From Apium graveolens (taxonomy: Eukaryota > Streptophyta > Magnoliopsida > Apiales > Apiaceae), in assembly GCF_009905375.1 (NCBI RefSeq), contig NC_133650.1:64297669-64361668 (forward strand): a stretch of 64,000 bases of DNA, given 5' to 3'. A program made the position numbers and the translations under genes. Under the pieces are notes generated by a model. It was not told the DNA's origin and made no database searches. It saw only the letters and a program-made list of their open reading frames with translations. Below are positions 38,609 to 49,000 of this stretch, piece by piece. The first letter of the stretch is position 1. Each line of letters starts with the position of its first letter.

Positions 38609-40024
38609 ATGCCTCGCAAAAGCAAAGGTGGGGGAAAAACCCCAGCCTTTCCCGGACACCTCCCGGCCACTCAACAAAGCAAAGCAAGTACTTCTTCAGG
38701 CAAACCGATCACATCCTGGATCGATAAGGTAATTGCAGGTGAAGAAGACAATAACTTATTCCTAGCTCTTCAAACCATCAAAGCCCATGGCCTCAACATC
38801 CAAAATCCCTCAACAATCTCCCAAAGCTCTTCAGAAAAATCAACTAAAGTTACCCAACAAAACACTTCTTCCAGCCAACCTACAAATACTCCTTTTCAAA
38901 CTACACAAATAGTCAATTTTCAAAACCCAACCCTCTTAGTTCCTCAGAAATCCATGTCAAAACTAGATATAGTTACCCCAAAAATGCAAAACCAGGAGGT
39001 AGTGGTCAACCAGTCAAACTTTTTAAAATCTAATTCTGATTACTATACCAAAAGAAACCACCAAAAAATAGTGTCAGTCGAAAGAGGATTTAACAATGCT
39101 GATGCCTCCTTAGCAATTTCAAATGTTTTCCCTAAAGGATGGCTGTTCAAACCCTGGGATCTATCAAAAAATAGTGACTATTATCAAGCCATTCTCTTGT
39201 CTACTGAATCAGTCACGTTCAAACATTTTTTCAATGCCCAAGATAGAGAACACTCAACGCCTTCATATACAACATGTCAAATACAAAAAGTCATCCACCC
39301 AAGTCAATGGGGCCAAGAACTCCATATGCCAAAATTTTTTCCTTCAAACTTCAAAAGACAACTAAACCACTGCTCCTCATATTCTTACTGGGATTACCAG
39401 CAAGCATGGCATAATTCATTTTTTATCCAAAACCAGAAAAATAGTCATTCCTGGTTATTTTATTTCAATACCAAAATTCAAGTCCAGGAACTCCCTATTT
39501 GGTTCCTTCAATGGTGGGATCTTTTCGGAGCAATTGAGGACATTCTTACTCCAAATGCATCAGAATGTCTAAAACTGTTCAAAACACATTTCAAACCTAC
39601 AGAATACGAAAGACGTTTTCCTCCTCTCTTAATGTTATGTTCAAAATTCTTCCTTCCATGGGTCTGTTCTTGGGAATTTAAAATTCATTTTAACCAAATA
39701 CAGTCCTGTATTGTTCGGTCCTTTAAAGTCAAATGGTGGAGCAATTTCAAAGAAGACCAAAAGATTTCCAAAGAAATCATTCAACAATGGTTATCAAGTC
39801 ACAATTTTATTACCAACAAAGAAGTTACCACTTTCTTTGCCCAAAAGTCAAATGCCCAAGCATTATTAGCCCAAGCAAAAACCAGAAGCCAATACAAAGA
39901 ATCTTTACTTCAACTCGCAAATTCAATTTATGATTCCGATGACGACAGCAGTCCAGTTCATTTAGGAAATGACAACGAAGATGACTGTCATGGGATTTTT
40001 TCCCCTGTAGTTTCCACTGATTAA
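38609..40024 (+). CDS. Florendovirus ORF2, block IV copy
   Basis: 471 codons, open, 5 nt after the ORF1 stop. Ser in TSSGKP as in block II and Arg in YERRFPP as in block III, so the three copies do not form a simple ladder of changes. Acidic tail and basic head as in the other copies; function unknown. Confidence 0.85.
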   Translation: MPRKSKGGGKTPAFPGHLPATQQSKASTSSGKPITSWIDKVIAGEEDNNLFLALQTIKAHGLNIQNPSTISQSSSEKSTKVTQQNTSSSQPTNTPFQTTQIVNFQNPTLLVPQKSMSKLDIVTPKMQNQEVVVNQSNFLKSNSDYYTKRNHQKIVSVERGFNNADASLAISNVFPKGWLFKPWDLSKNSDYYQAILLSTESVTFKHFFNAQDREHSTPSYTTCQIQKVIHPSQWGQELHMPKFFPSNFKRQLNHCSSYSYWDYQQAWHNSFFIQNQKNSHSWLFYFNTKIQVQELPIWFLQWWDLFGAIEDILTPNASECLKLFKTHFKPTEYERRFPPLLMLCSKFFLPWVCSWEFKIHFNQIQSCIVRSFKVKWWSNFKEDQKISKEIIQQWLSSHNFITNKEVTTFFAQKSNAQALLAQAKTRSQYKESLLQLANSIYDSDDDSSPVHLGNDNEDDCHGIFSPVVSTD

Positions 40025-40206
40025 AAAAAAAAAAAAAAAAAAAAGAAAAAGAAAAAGAAAAAGAAAAAGTCCAAAATACCCCCCAAAATAGTGTCCAAAT
40101 TTTCATCATTTCATATTGCTTAGTTTTCCTTTATTTAATTATTGTAATCAGCTTGTACAGATAAAATTTTTACTCCAAATTATTAGGGGTAAAACGGTAA
40201 AAAGTA

Positions 40207-40241
<35 letters not shown>
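40023..40241 (+). repeat. Two A-rich tracts in the viral intergenic region (block IV)
   Basis: A22 plus GAAAAA repeats (40023-40069) and A32 (40210-40241), shorter than in block III. Confidence 0.9.
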
Positions 40242-40246
<5 letters not shown>

Positions 40247-40970
40247 GAGAAAAAGAAGAGAATAATAATTGTACATTATTTAAAAATTTTATCAGCATTT
40301 CTCCCGAGAAGACAAAAAAGACACTTCCCACTGAGACTAACTCAGCAAGAAGACAAAGAAGACACAAAAGGAGATTCCCACTGAGACCAACTCAGCAATA
40401 TTCTCCAAACAAAGCAACTTTCGGTGGAAGAGAAATCATACTCAAGATCCAGTGAAGAAAGCAGCCTCCCACTCAGGAAAGCAGCCCCTCCACTGAGAAA
40501 AAGAGGACCTCCCACTCAAGTCATGCTGTCCACTCAGGAAAGCAGCCCCTCCACTGAGAAAAACAATGATGCTGTTTCAAGAAACTGGACTCCTCATCTT
40601 TCTATAAATAAGAAGAAGAAGAGAGTAATAGACAGACTTGAAAATTAGAGAGCAGATAATATACACATCTTGTACCAGTGATAGCAGTTCATATTTCCGA
40701 AGTTTATTCTCAAGTTTTCTCAAATTGTACACACAAAGACTAGCAGATTGCTTTCAGTTATATAATCAAAAGCATTTCCAAGTAATTTCAAAACTTATTC
40801 TTGTTCATATCATGTCTTAATATTTTGTGTTAATTCTTATGATTTGCCATGACATAGACATAGATATATCTATTCTGCATCTGCATTTTAGTTCTTAGTT
40901 CTTTTGTTACTATACTACTCTCCCTACTGTTTACATTTTATATATTTGTTGATCCTATTAGTCCTTTTGG
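40242..40970 (+). promoter_or_regulatory. Block IV viral promoter and terminal transcribed region
   Basis: CTATAAATA at 40602-40610. A 34-bp module starting CCACTCAGGAAAGCAGCC occurs at 40469-40502 and 40530-40563. Downstream, 40640-40970 repeats the transcribed region of the other blocks and ends at ...GTCCTTTTGG, exactly before the expected primer site; host TA repeats follow. The promoter would therefore fire into the flanking transposon arm and the RNase H part of copia C. Confidence 0.8.
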
Positions 40971-41219
40971 TTATATATATATATATATATATAAATATAT
41001 AATAATTCAGGTTTTTTCGGATTTCGGGTTCGGATCGGGCTCAGATAGAGTTTCGGATTTCGGATCGGTATACCTATTATCCAAATCCAAATCCAAAAAA
41101 TTTCGGGTTTAAAAATTAAATCCATATCCAAATCCAAACTCAAAAATTCGAGTTCGATAAATCCAAAATTTCGGGTTTCGGATCGGGTATCCATCAGATG
41201 GGATTATTTTTCCATCCAT
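40971..41219. mobile_element. Right arm of the transposon split by the virus
   Basis: Starts with a TA run (40971-41000), then CGGGTTTCGGATC-rich DNA, ending CCATCCAT before the target duplication ATAAATCAAT at 41220-41229. Counterpart of 15525-16141. Confidence 0.65.
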
Positions 41220-42029
41220 ATAAATCAATCCAAATACACCAGAAATCTACTCAAAAGATTTGGAATGCAAGATTGCTCAACTGCATCAACTCCCATGGCC
41301 ACTGCAACCAAGTTAAATTTAAATACTGGTACTTCAATAGATATAACTAACTACAGAGGTATGATTGGCTCACTTCTAAATCTGACTGCTAGTAGACCTG
41401 ATATCATGTATGCTACATGTCTATGTGCAAGGTTCCAAGCTGATCCTAGAGAACATCATCTATTAGCTATACAAAGAATATTTAAGTATCTCAAAGGCAC
41501 CATGAATATGGAATTATGGTATCCTAGAGATTCAGACTTTAAGTTAATTGGATATTCAGATGCTGATTTTGCAGGATGCAAAATAGACAGGAAAAACACT
41601 GCTAGAAGCTGCCAATTTCTAGGTGGCAGATTGGTTTGTTGGTACATCAAGAAACAAAAGTCAATTTCCACATCAACTGCAGAAGCAAAATACGTTGCTG
41701 CAGGAAGCTGTTGTACTCAGATTCTATGGATGAAGAATTAGTTACTGGATTATGGGTTAGACTATTCTGTTATTCGTATATATTGTGATAATTAAAGTGC
41801 TATTATAATGACAGGAAATCCAGTGCAGCATTCAATGACTAAACACATCAGCATCAGGTGCCATTTCATAAGGGAACATATGGAAGTAGGTATGGTGGAA
41901 TTGGTCTTTGTTCCAACATATCAGCAAGTATCAGATATATTCATCAAGCCTCTCTATGAAGTTACTTTCACAAGATTGGTGAATGAATTGGAAATGATAT
42001 CAGGACAATTCTCAAACTCTGATAATTAG
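41220..42029 (+). pseudogene. Copia element C: 3' end of reverse transcriptase and RNase H
   Basis: Continues the frame cut at 15524: SKYTRNLLKRFGM, then IGSLLNLTASRPDIMYA and the RNase H core YSDADFAGCKIDRKNT and STAEAKYVAAGSC. A stop at 41739-41741 breaks it; a second frame (41808-42029) carries HISIRCHFIREH and the pol C-terminus VSDIFIKPLYEVTF, ending at 42029. The two halves of this gene lie 25.7 kb apart. Confidence 0.88.
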
Positions 42030-42693
42030 AACTGCTGATATTTTGAAGCATGGTATCTTATTATGTGTTAGTACTTGTGGGATACTGATTATTGTGCTAA
42101 ATGTTGATGCCATGATAACATGCAATTATCTTCTATGAATCCTATCTGAAAATTGCATGTTAGAACTACTGATTATGTGCATATGTTCTGTTATTAGTTA
42201 AACTTGCTTTGACTAATAGATTCTATCAGTAGTTGATAAATTCCGACATTGGTCAAACCAGTGTTGACTGATAAATCCTGATAAGTTGTGATTACATATT
42301 GATAATGGTCAAACTTTGATTGACTATTTTTATAAAGATATTCAAATATTGCTTTAGCCACAGATCAGTAATTTTTCATGGTTTCAGATGTTTACACATT
42401 AAAGTAAGGATATGAAACACGTTCGTTTAATGCATATCTTTATTCTCGGGAACTGTGCATGCAGTAACACACATTTACATGATTACTTTTACAGTCAATC
42501 GTATATTGCCACGTGTCCCATTAAACTAAATTGTGACAAAATTAGTGGAGAGATGTGCTATATAAAATCAATTTTTGATTTTAGATAATGCTTTACTTAT
42601 CTTTATTATTTTCTCTCTGCTACTTTACCTTTCTCAAAGCCGTAAACTCTGAAACCCTAAATCCCGTTCGTAAATCTTTCTTAAAAATTAACC
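42030..42693 (+). other. Spacer between pol and an extra ORF, with a promoter-like end
   Basis: No coding sequence. Contains CTATATAAAAT at 42559-42569, about 125 bp before the ATG at 42694, followed by a pyrimidine-rich leader. Long SIRE-like copia elements often carry such a spacer before a third ORF. I found no LTR matching the 5' LTR of element C here. Confidence 0.45.
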
Positions 42694-43433
42694 ATGACTT
42701 CACCTACTGCTTCTAAATCATTTGATTATGGTGGTGGAAAGTTTGTGACTAACAACTATTCGGCTATCCTGACTAACAACAGTGTGAAAGTTGTTTTTCA
42801 CATTTTTCAGGACTTTCTTAGATCCAGTGAGATTGGGTTTGCTCTCACAGATCCACCCACAATCTCTAGAGACCAGGTGCTTGCTATTTGGAGGAGTGGA
42901 GTATTTGATGATGGAGGAGCTAATGGATCTCCATGCCTTGTATTTGAATTTGATAATAAAACAAGGGTTATAACTCCTCAAACTGTAAGGGATGCATACA
43001 GTTGCCTACTCATACATCCTACACAAGTCTGATAGGTGATACTGAGATGAGGAGATTCTTTACTGAAATTGGCTATGACAAGGATTTGAAGAACCATGAC
43101 CAATTAAAAAGGAATGGGCTAAGAAAGGAATGGAGTTTCTTCTTTGATTGCATCACAAAAGCCTTCAATAACAAATTTTCAAATTTTGATGCCTTGCCCA
43201 TTATGACACAGCAGATAGGGTACTCTTTAATTCATGGTTCACATTATGATTATAGTAGAGTAGTTCTGTCTTTTATTGGTGATAGGATAAATGCTGATAT
43301 AAATATAATATATTATGCTAGATTCTGTCTGTTGATTTTTAATGTTTGTTTTCTTGATACCCTTATCCCCTCTAATCAAATAGTGTCAGTGTTTAAATTG
43401 ACAAAAAGGGCTTTTTCGACTTAATTTTACAAG
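42694..43433 (+). pseudogene. Extra ORF downstream of copia pol, N-terminal part
   Basis: Starts MTSPTASKSFDYGGGKF at 42694. The frame shifts near 42990-43002 (one-base indel) and continues as LPTHTSYTSLIGDTEMRRFF to 43424. Conserved-looking segments are DPPTISRDQVLAIWRSGVF, EWSFFFDCITKAF and LIHGSHYDYSRVVLSFIGDRI. Position and style match the additional or 'env-like' ORF of some plant copia elements, but I see no signal peptide or membrane span in it, so envelope function is not supported. It is cut off before the LTR at 43481; the likely C-terminal part is at 44597-45196. Confidence 0.6.
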
Positions 43434-43480
43434 ATAAAAAGTGGTTAAAGTTAGCTCATTTAAGGTTATTATTGTGTATA

Positions 43481-44508
43481 TGTTGTGTACTTGATGATTT
43501 CATGAACAAAACACCTTGGTAGATTTTACTCAGTGAAAATGTAGCACTCGAAGGATAAGGATTATAGTCCCGACGGATAACTCATTTTGGTCCCGACGGA
43601 TGATGACTTATTATCCATCGAGTGAGTAGCTTATGTAACAATAAGTCTGTAGCACATTTCTGCATACACATTTTTTAGAATCTGTAGTAGTACTTAAGTC
43701 ATGTTGACTTTAACTAGATATGCAGAATAGGTTGATTAATTGTACATAGATGATGTCTTGTAATTCTGCATAGATGAAATGAAGTCCAGTGCCTGATTGC
43801 TACCCGTCGGATAAACAACAATGAATTCGACGGATGATCAACAACCCGATGGATGATCATTAACTCGACGGATGATCATAAACCCGACGAATAAAGAATT
43901 CAAATATCTGTTGACAGTGACAACACAGTCACATGCGTCGAGTGTATGCAAATGGAATGTGGTAGGCTATTCAACTGGGTTTTCGAGAACAAAGAAGCAT
44001 TGCCATTTCCATGCTATTATGAAGATATTCAAATATGCCGGAATAGAGTAATGAAGTTGCATTATATTAGACTTGATAGTTTTTGTTTTATTATCCTGTC
44101 TTATTACTTTGTAATCTTGGTGATATATAAACCAAGAAGCAGCAAATAGAATAGGAACTAAGGAACTAAGAAACCAAGAAAGAAACATTTGTAAGCTGTA
44201 TTCTTAGCATTTCTCTCATTCTTAGTTGTTATCATTTTGTAAGCAGCTGTGAGCTTTTTGCACACAGAGTTCTCTCGCTATATATTATATATCTCTGGTG
44301 GAATCATTCAAATCCACCAGAAAGTTTTTAAAGACTCTTTTTTTAATTACTTGTATTTTGATTCATTTCAAGTAACTATTCTGCATTCTGCTAATCAATT
44401 CACATTTAAATATATATTTGAGTTAGAACATTTTATTCAAGAAAAAGTTTCAAGAATTCCATTCAACCCCCCTTCTGTAATTCTTGTTACATTGTTAAGG
44501 GACTAACA
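43481..44508 (+). mobile_element. LTR, probably solo, between the halves of the extra ORF
   Basis: Begins TGTTGTGTACTTGATGA and ends AAGGGACTAACA. About 1.03 kb, with a TATA-like GATATATAAACC at about 44120. Contains repeated CGACGGATGATCA motifs. No primer site follows (GTTATCACTAG), so it is not a normal 5' LTR. Flanks GTATA and GTTAT are not an exact duplication. It is homologous to 45189-45862. Confidence 0.65.
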
Positions 44509-45196
44509 GTTATCACTAGTTGCAAGAAACTTGCTTTTAGCAAGGCTTCTTGAGACTTAAGGTTTTCTTAACAGCCAAAGTGCCAAACTGCAGGAAATGG
44601 CCTTTGGAAACTCCCCTGTAGCACACCCCAGCATAACAACCCAAACACAAATCCAAACACAAACTCAACCACCAGAACAATCTCAAACAGAAGCCACCTC
44701 AGGTTTCTCTCAAAAGACATTTGTTGTAAAAAGAAAGAAAGAATTGGCTAAGAGAGCTACAAATCCTGATGTAGCTAAGTCAAAAGATGAAACATCTCAA
44801 GTTTCTCATTCTTCAAAACCTTCAGAAACTGTAAAGAGGAAATTTTTACTTGCTGAATTAGAATCAGATTCAGATGAGGACAATGCTACCTTATCTTCCA
44901 TATTTACAAACCTTTCATTTGATTCTTCTCTAAGACCAGTTGTTCCATCAACTGAAAAAGACACAGCTGCTGATACTGGTGCAAACCCCAGACCAAAGAA
45001 AAGAAGGTTGGTTAAAGCCTATTACAATCAACACTTGCTCCAGATTAAACATGAAATTTTTGAGGAGACACAGAGTGCATCAAATCCAAATTCTGAAATT
45101 CAGGCTACTGCTGAGGCACTTATAGAACTGTCTGAAACTCCAGTCAAGCAATATCACAAGAGAGCAAGGGAAGTCTCTGTTAAGAATATGTTGTGA
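44509..45196 (+). pseudogene. Extra ORF, C-terminal part
   Basis: A 199-codon frame at 44597-45196, preceded by out-of-frame or stopped codons. Gln/Thr-rich start (TQTQIQTQTQPPEQSQ), basic patches (VKRKKELAKR, RPKKRRL) that resemble nuclear targeting signals, and an acidic stretch (ELESDSDEDN). It ends 7 bases inside the following LTR (stop in TGTTGTGA), which suggests ORF and LTR evolved together. Function unknown. Confidence 0.55.
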
Positions 45197-45862
45197 ACTT
45201 GATGATAAGTTAAACAAAATACTTAGTAGATATTATTTAGTGTATTTGTAGCTTTCAACGGATGATCACTTCAACATCCGTTAAAAGTGTAGCTTATGTT
45301 ATAGTAAGATTAGTAGCACATTTATGCATATTGTAATGCCTTAGTGAACTAGATGTTGTAGAATGTTTAAGTCATGTTGACTACTAGATTGATATGCAAG
45401 ATAGGTTGGTTAATTGTAAATATTAGATGCCTTGTAATCTTTTATAAATGAAAAGGAGTTAACTTCCATTAAGACCGTTTTAACGGATGTTTCATTAAGC
45501 TTCAACGGATGATCAGCCAAAGTGTCAATGTTGATTAGCCAAGGTTTCAACGGATGATCAACCATAGTTTCAACGGATGATCAACCATAGTTTCAACGGA
45601 TGATCAAATTCAAAAGAGCAGTTGATAGTGACTTGACAGTCATATACGTTGATTGTATGCAAATGGAATGTGGCAGCCTAATTACAGGTTTTAGAGAACA
45701 AAGAAGTATTTCCATTTCCATGCTAAACTGAATATATTCAAAGTTGCTGGATTGAGAAATAAAGAAGTATGAAATTAGACTAGAAACATTTTATCTTATT
45801 TGTTTGTCTTTTTATCATGTAACTTGGTGATATATAAACCAAGGGTAGCAAGTAGAATTGTA
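45189..45862 (+). mobile_element. Truncated LTR related to 43481-44508
   Basis: Starts TGTTGTGAACTTGATGA and follows the other LTR through TTGGTGATATATAAACCAAG (to about 45842), then similarity ends and the 3' third is missing. Position directly after the ORF fits a 3' LTR. It is diverged from the other copy, so the two are not a recent pair. Confidence 0.65.
45545..45606. repeat. 23-bp minisatellite inside the LTR
   Basis: Two full and one partial copy of TTTCAACGGATGATCAAC plus CATAG, with more diverged ACGGATGATCA copies at about 45480-45545 and in the related LTR at 43830-43890. Confidence 0.8.
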
Positions 45863-45911
45863 TCGAAGTGCGTAAGCAACTACTAGAGAAGTAGATAAAG
45901 CTAATGGAAGA

Positions 45912-45996
45912 GATAAATATTACATGCTAATGGAAGAGACAAATGTTGGAGTATTTGATGATGGAGGAGCTAATAGAAGAGACAAATGTTGGAGAA
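45912..45996. repeat. Scrambled junction with short repeats and a 27-bp copied fragment
   Basis: CTAATGGAAGAGA-type units recur three times. Between two of them, 45948-45974 is an exact 27-bp copy of 42898-42924 from the extra ORF. This marks the broken 5' edge of copia element D. Confidence 0.75.
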
Positions 45997-46009
45997 TTAC
46001 AGGGTATCC

Positions 46010-49000
46010 TAAATGGCATCATAAGTACAGAAAGGCTCAAGGGGTCAATCAGAAATCTGATGTTAAATAGAATGTAAATAAATCAAGAACTGTTCAGGTT
46101 AATAATGCAGTGCATAATGTTGTTGATGGTGATGCTTATTCTGGGAACCTCTCACTCCACATCAACTTCAACAATTGTTAAAAATGTTGCCTAGTCACTT
46201 TAATCATTCTTCATCAAAATTGAGTGACGCAGATGATGATTTTGAGATGGAAACTCCCTTCTCTGGAATGATTACCTGTCTCATAGCAAGTCTGGACACC
46301 AAAGAATGGATAATGGATTTAGGGGCATCTGAACATATGGCATCTTCTCTACATCTTCTACAAAATGTGAGGACTGCACCATCTGGTTTTAAGATTGCTT
46401 TACGTACAGGTGACACTTCTGTTATTACTCATATAGGAGATGCAGTATTGGTTAATAGTTTGAAGTTGTTCAATGTTTTATATATGCCAAAATTTAAGTA
46501 CATTCTTATGTCAATACACAAAATAGCTAAGGATAATGATTGTGATATTCGGTTTTCCTTTGCTAAATGTATGATCACTTGTTCTCAATCCAAGAAAGTT
46601 GTTGCTGTTGGAATTATGAAACAAGGATTATATTATCTAGATATGACTGAAAATCACGCTGCTAATGCTAATATTTGTCTTACTAGAAATGCAAAGGTGT
46701 CTGCAAAAACTTGGCATTCTAGGCTTGGTCATGCACCATTGCCGAAATGGCAGAGTATTACAGACCTAGATATCGGATCATTAGATTTGTTGGATGTCTG
46801 TGTAACATGTCCAATGGCAAGATTAACAAAATTACCATTCAATGCAAGTGAATCTCATGCAACGGTAGCATTTTCCTTGGTTTATATAGACATATGGGGG
46901 CCATATAAGGTACTTGCTAGAGCCAAATATAGATATTTTCTGACTGTAGTGGATAATTTTTTGAGGATGACTTAAGTATATCTTTTGCAAGCTAAGTCAG
47001 AATTTCTGAAACAGTTTAAAGCTTTTGTATCATATGCTGAAAACCACCACAAGACTACTGTTTTTGACTATGAGGACTGATAATGCACTAGAATTTAGTA
47101 ATAATGCATGTCAGGAATTTTATAGGTATAACGGAATTATTCATCAAAGGTCTTGTCCCTATAATCTACAGCAAAACTCAAGAGTTGAAAGAAAGCATAT
47201 ATATATATATATTGGAAACAACAAGGGCACTCAAATATCAAGCTGGAGTTGGTTTGGATATGTGGGAAGAATGTGTTCTTACTACAACATATATAATAAA
47301 TAGACTACCCAGTACTCCTTTAAAAAACAAGACACCATATGAGATTTTACATCATGAATCACCTGATTATAATGAATTAAGAGTGTTTGGATGCTTGGTT
47401 TTTGCAGCCAATCCAATTCATTCTACTAATAATTTGCAATGAGAGGTGTACCTTGTCTGTTTTTGGGCTAGTCTGCATGTTAGTAAGGTTATAGGTTGCA
47501 AAACTTGGTAGATAAATCAATGTTTGTGTCAAGAGACACCATTTTTCATGAAGATGTATTTCCTCTTAAGGATGCTTCTTCTAAACAATTTACTAGTTCT
47601 GCTTGTTCTACACCTTCTACATCCATATATGATGATGCTGATTGGCTGGTTTTTCAGGAGTCAGATTTATCTACAGATAATAATTTTGATTAGAAAAATA
47701 GTTCCACATCATCTTAAGGTACTTCAGTTACTTTAAGAAGGTCTGAGAGGGTAAGGAAGCAACCACAGTGGGTGGAGTCCTTTGTTACATCTAAACCTAC
47801 ACCTCAAATTAACTTTGTGAAAGTCATTTCTCGACCTATACAACAATAATTTCATTGCTTTGTTAGTCAACTTGAGAGGCAGCCAGACCCTACTTTTTTT
47901 TCACAAGCTGTTAGATATGATCATTGGGGGCTTCAATGAATAGAAAAATTGAAGCTTTTGAACTCAATGAGACATGAGATATCACTGAACTGCCTCCTGG
48001 AAAAAAGGCCATATGAAGCAAATGGTTGTTTAAAACTAAATTTAATCCTGATGGTAGCATTGAGAGATTTAAGTTCAGGTTAGTTATTTTGGGATGTAGA
48101 CAAACTTATGGTTTGGATTTCAAAGAAATATTTGCTCCTGTGGCCAAAATGATCACGGTGAGAGAAGACCGGATAACTCTTCAAATGGATGTTACAAATG
48201 CGTTTTTACATGGATATTTGGAGGAACTTGTTTTTTATGAAATTTCCACAAGGATATTTTGGACTTTGAAGTCGAATTATGAAAGATCAATTATAAGTTA
48301 ATTCTGCAGTTTCTCCAAATTTGGTCTGCATGCTTAAGAAATTAACATATGGTCTGCGGCAAGCTCCCAGACAATGGTTTAGTAAGCTCTCTCTCACTCT
48401 CATTTCAGATCAATTTGTGCAATCTAAAGCTGATTATAGTTTATTCACAAAGCATAATGCCAATACAATAACTCTCATTCTGGTTTATGTGGATGACTTA
48501 TTGATTGCTAGTAATGCTCAATGTGAGATTGATAAACTAAAATAAATGTTATATGTGCATTTTCACATTAAAGATCTGAGAAGTTTAAGGTATTTTTTAG
48601 GATTGAAAATTGATAAATCAGATCAAGGCTTTATTGTGTCTCAGAAGAAGTATACCTTACATCTTCTTAAGGAGTTCAATATGCAGAATTCTAAACCTTT
48701 GCAAGTGCCCTTGGATGTGCATTTGAAACTCACACCAGAAAAAGGTGATGTCTTGTCTGATCCTTCTCAGTATTAACAGTTGATTGGAAAATTATTGTAT
48801 TTGACTACTACACGACCAGATATTTCATTTTCTGTTCATTTGTTGACACAATTCTTACAACATCCCACTACTGTTCATATGCAAGCTGCAAAGAGGTTAT
48901 TGAGGTATCTCGCTTATAATCATGCACAAGGTATTCTGTTAGCTTCCAAATTTGTTGCTCAACTGACAGCATTTTGTTATAGTGATTGGGCTAGTTGTGT

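Larger units (their letters stand above)
16142..40970. mobile_element. Endogenous florendovirus-like (Caulimoviridae) array, four blocks in inverted tandem
   Basis: Blocks: I minus (16142-17250), II minus (17251-25592), III plus (25593-33434), IV plus (33435-40970). Unit length from primer site to primer site is about 8.0 kb. The order MP, CP/zinc knuckle, protease, RT, RNase H in ORF1 plus a separate ORF2 is that of the Florendovirus group; petuviruses have a similar ORF1 but lack this ORF2. The array sits in a TA-rich stretch of a host transposon. There is no integrase, as expected for pararetroviruses, so entry was by host repair. The left end is inside the viral promoter region; the right end stops exactly where the tRNA primer site would begin. 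Confidence 0.9.

Noticed and set aside
16142..40970. Ty3/gypsy (Metaviridae) retrotransposon instead of a pararetrovirus
   Set aside because: No integrase domain, no true LTR pair flanking a unit, and a movement-protein plus coat-protein N-terminus with a second ORF; all fit Caulimoviridae.
43481..45862. A complete small LTR retrotransposon with the two related LTRs as its pair
   Set aside because: The LTRs are too diverged, the first is not followed by a primer site, and the 0.7 kb between them is the end of the extra ORF.
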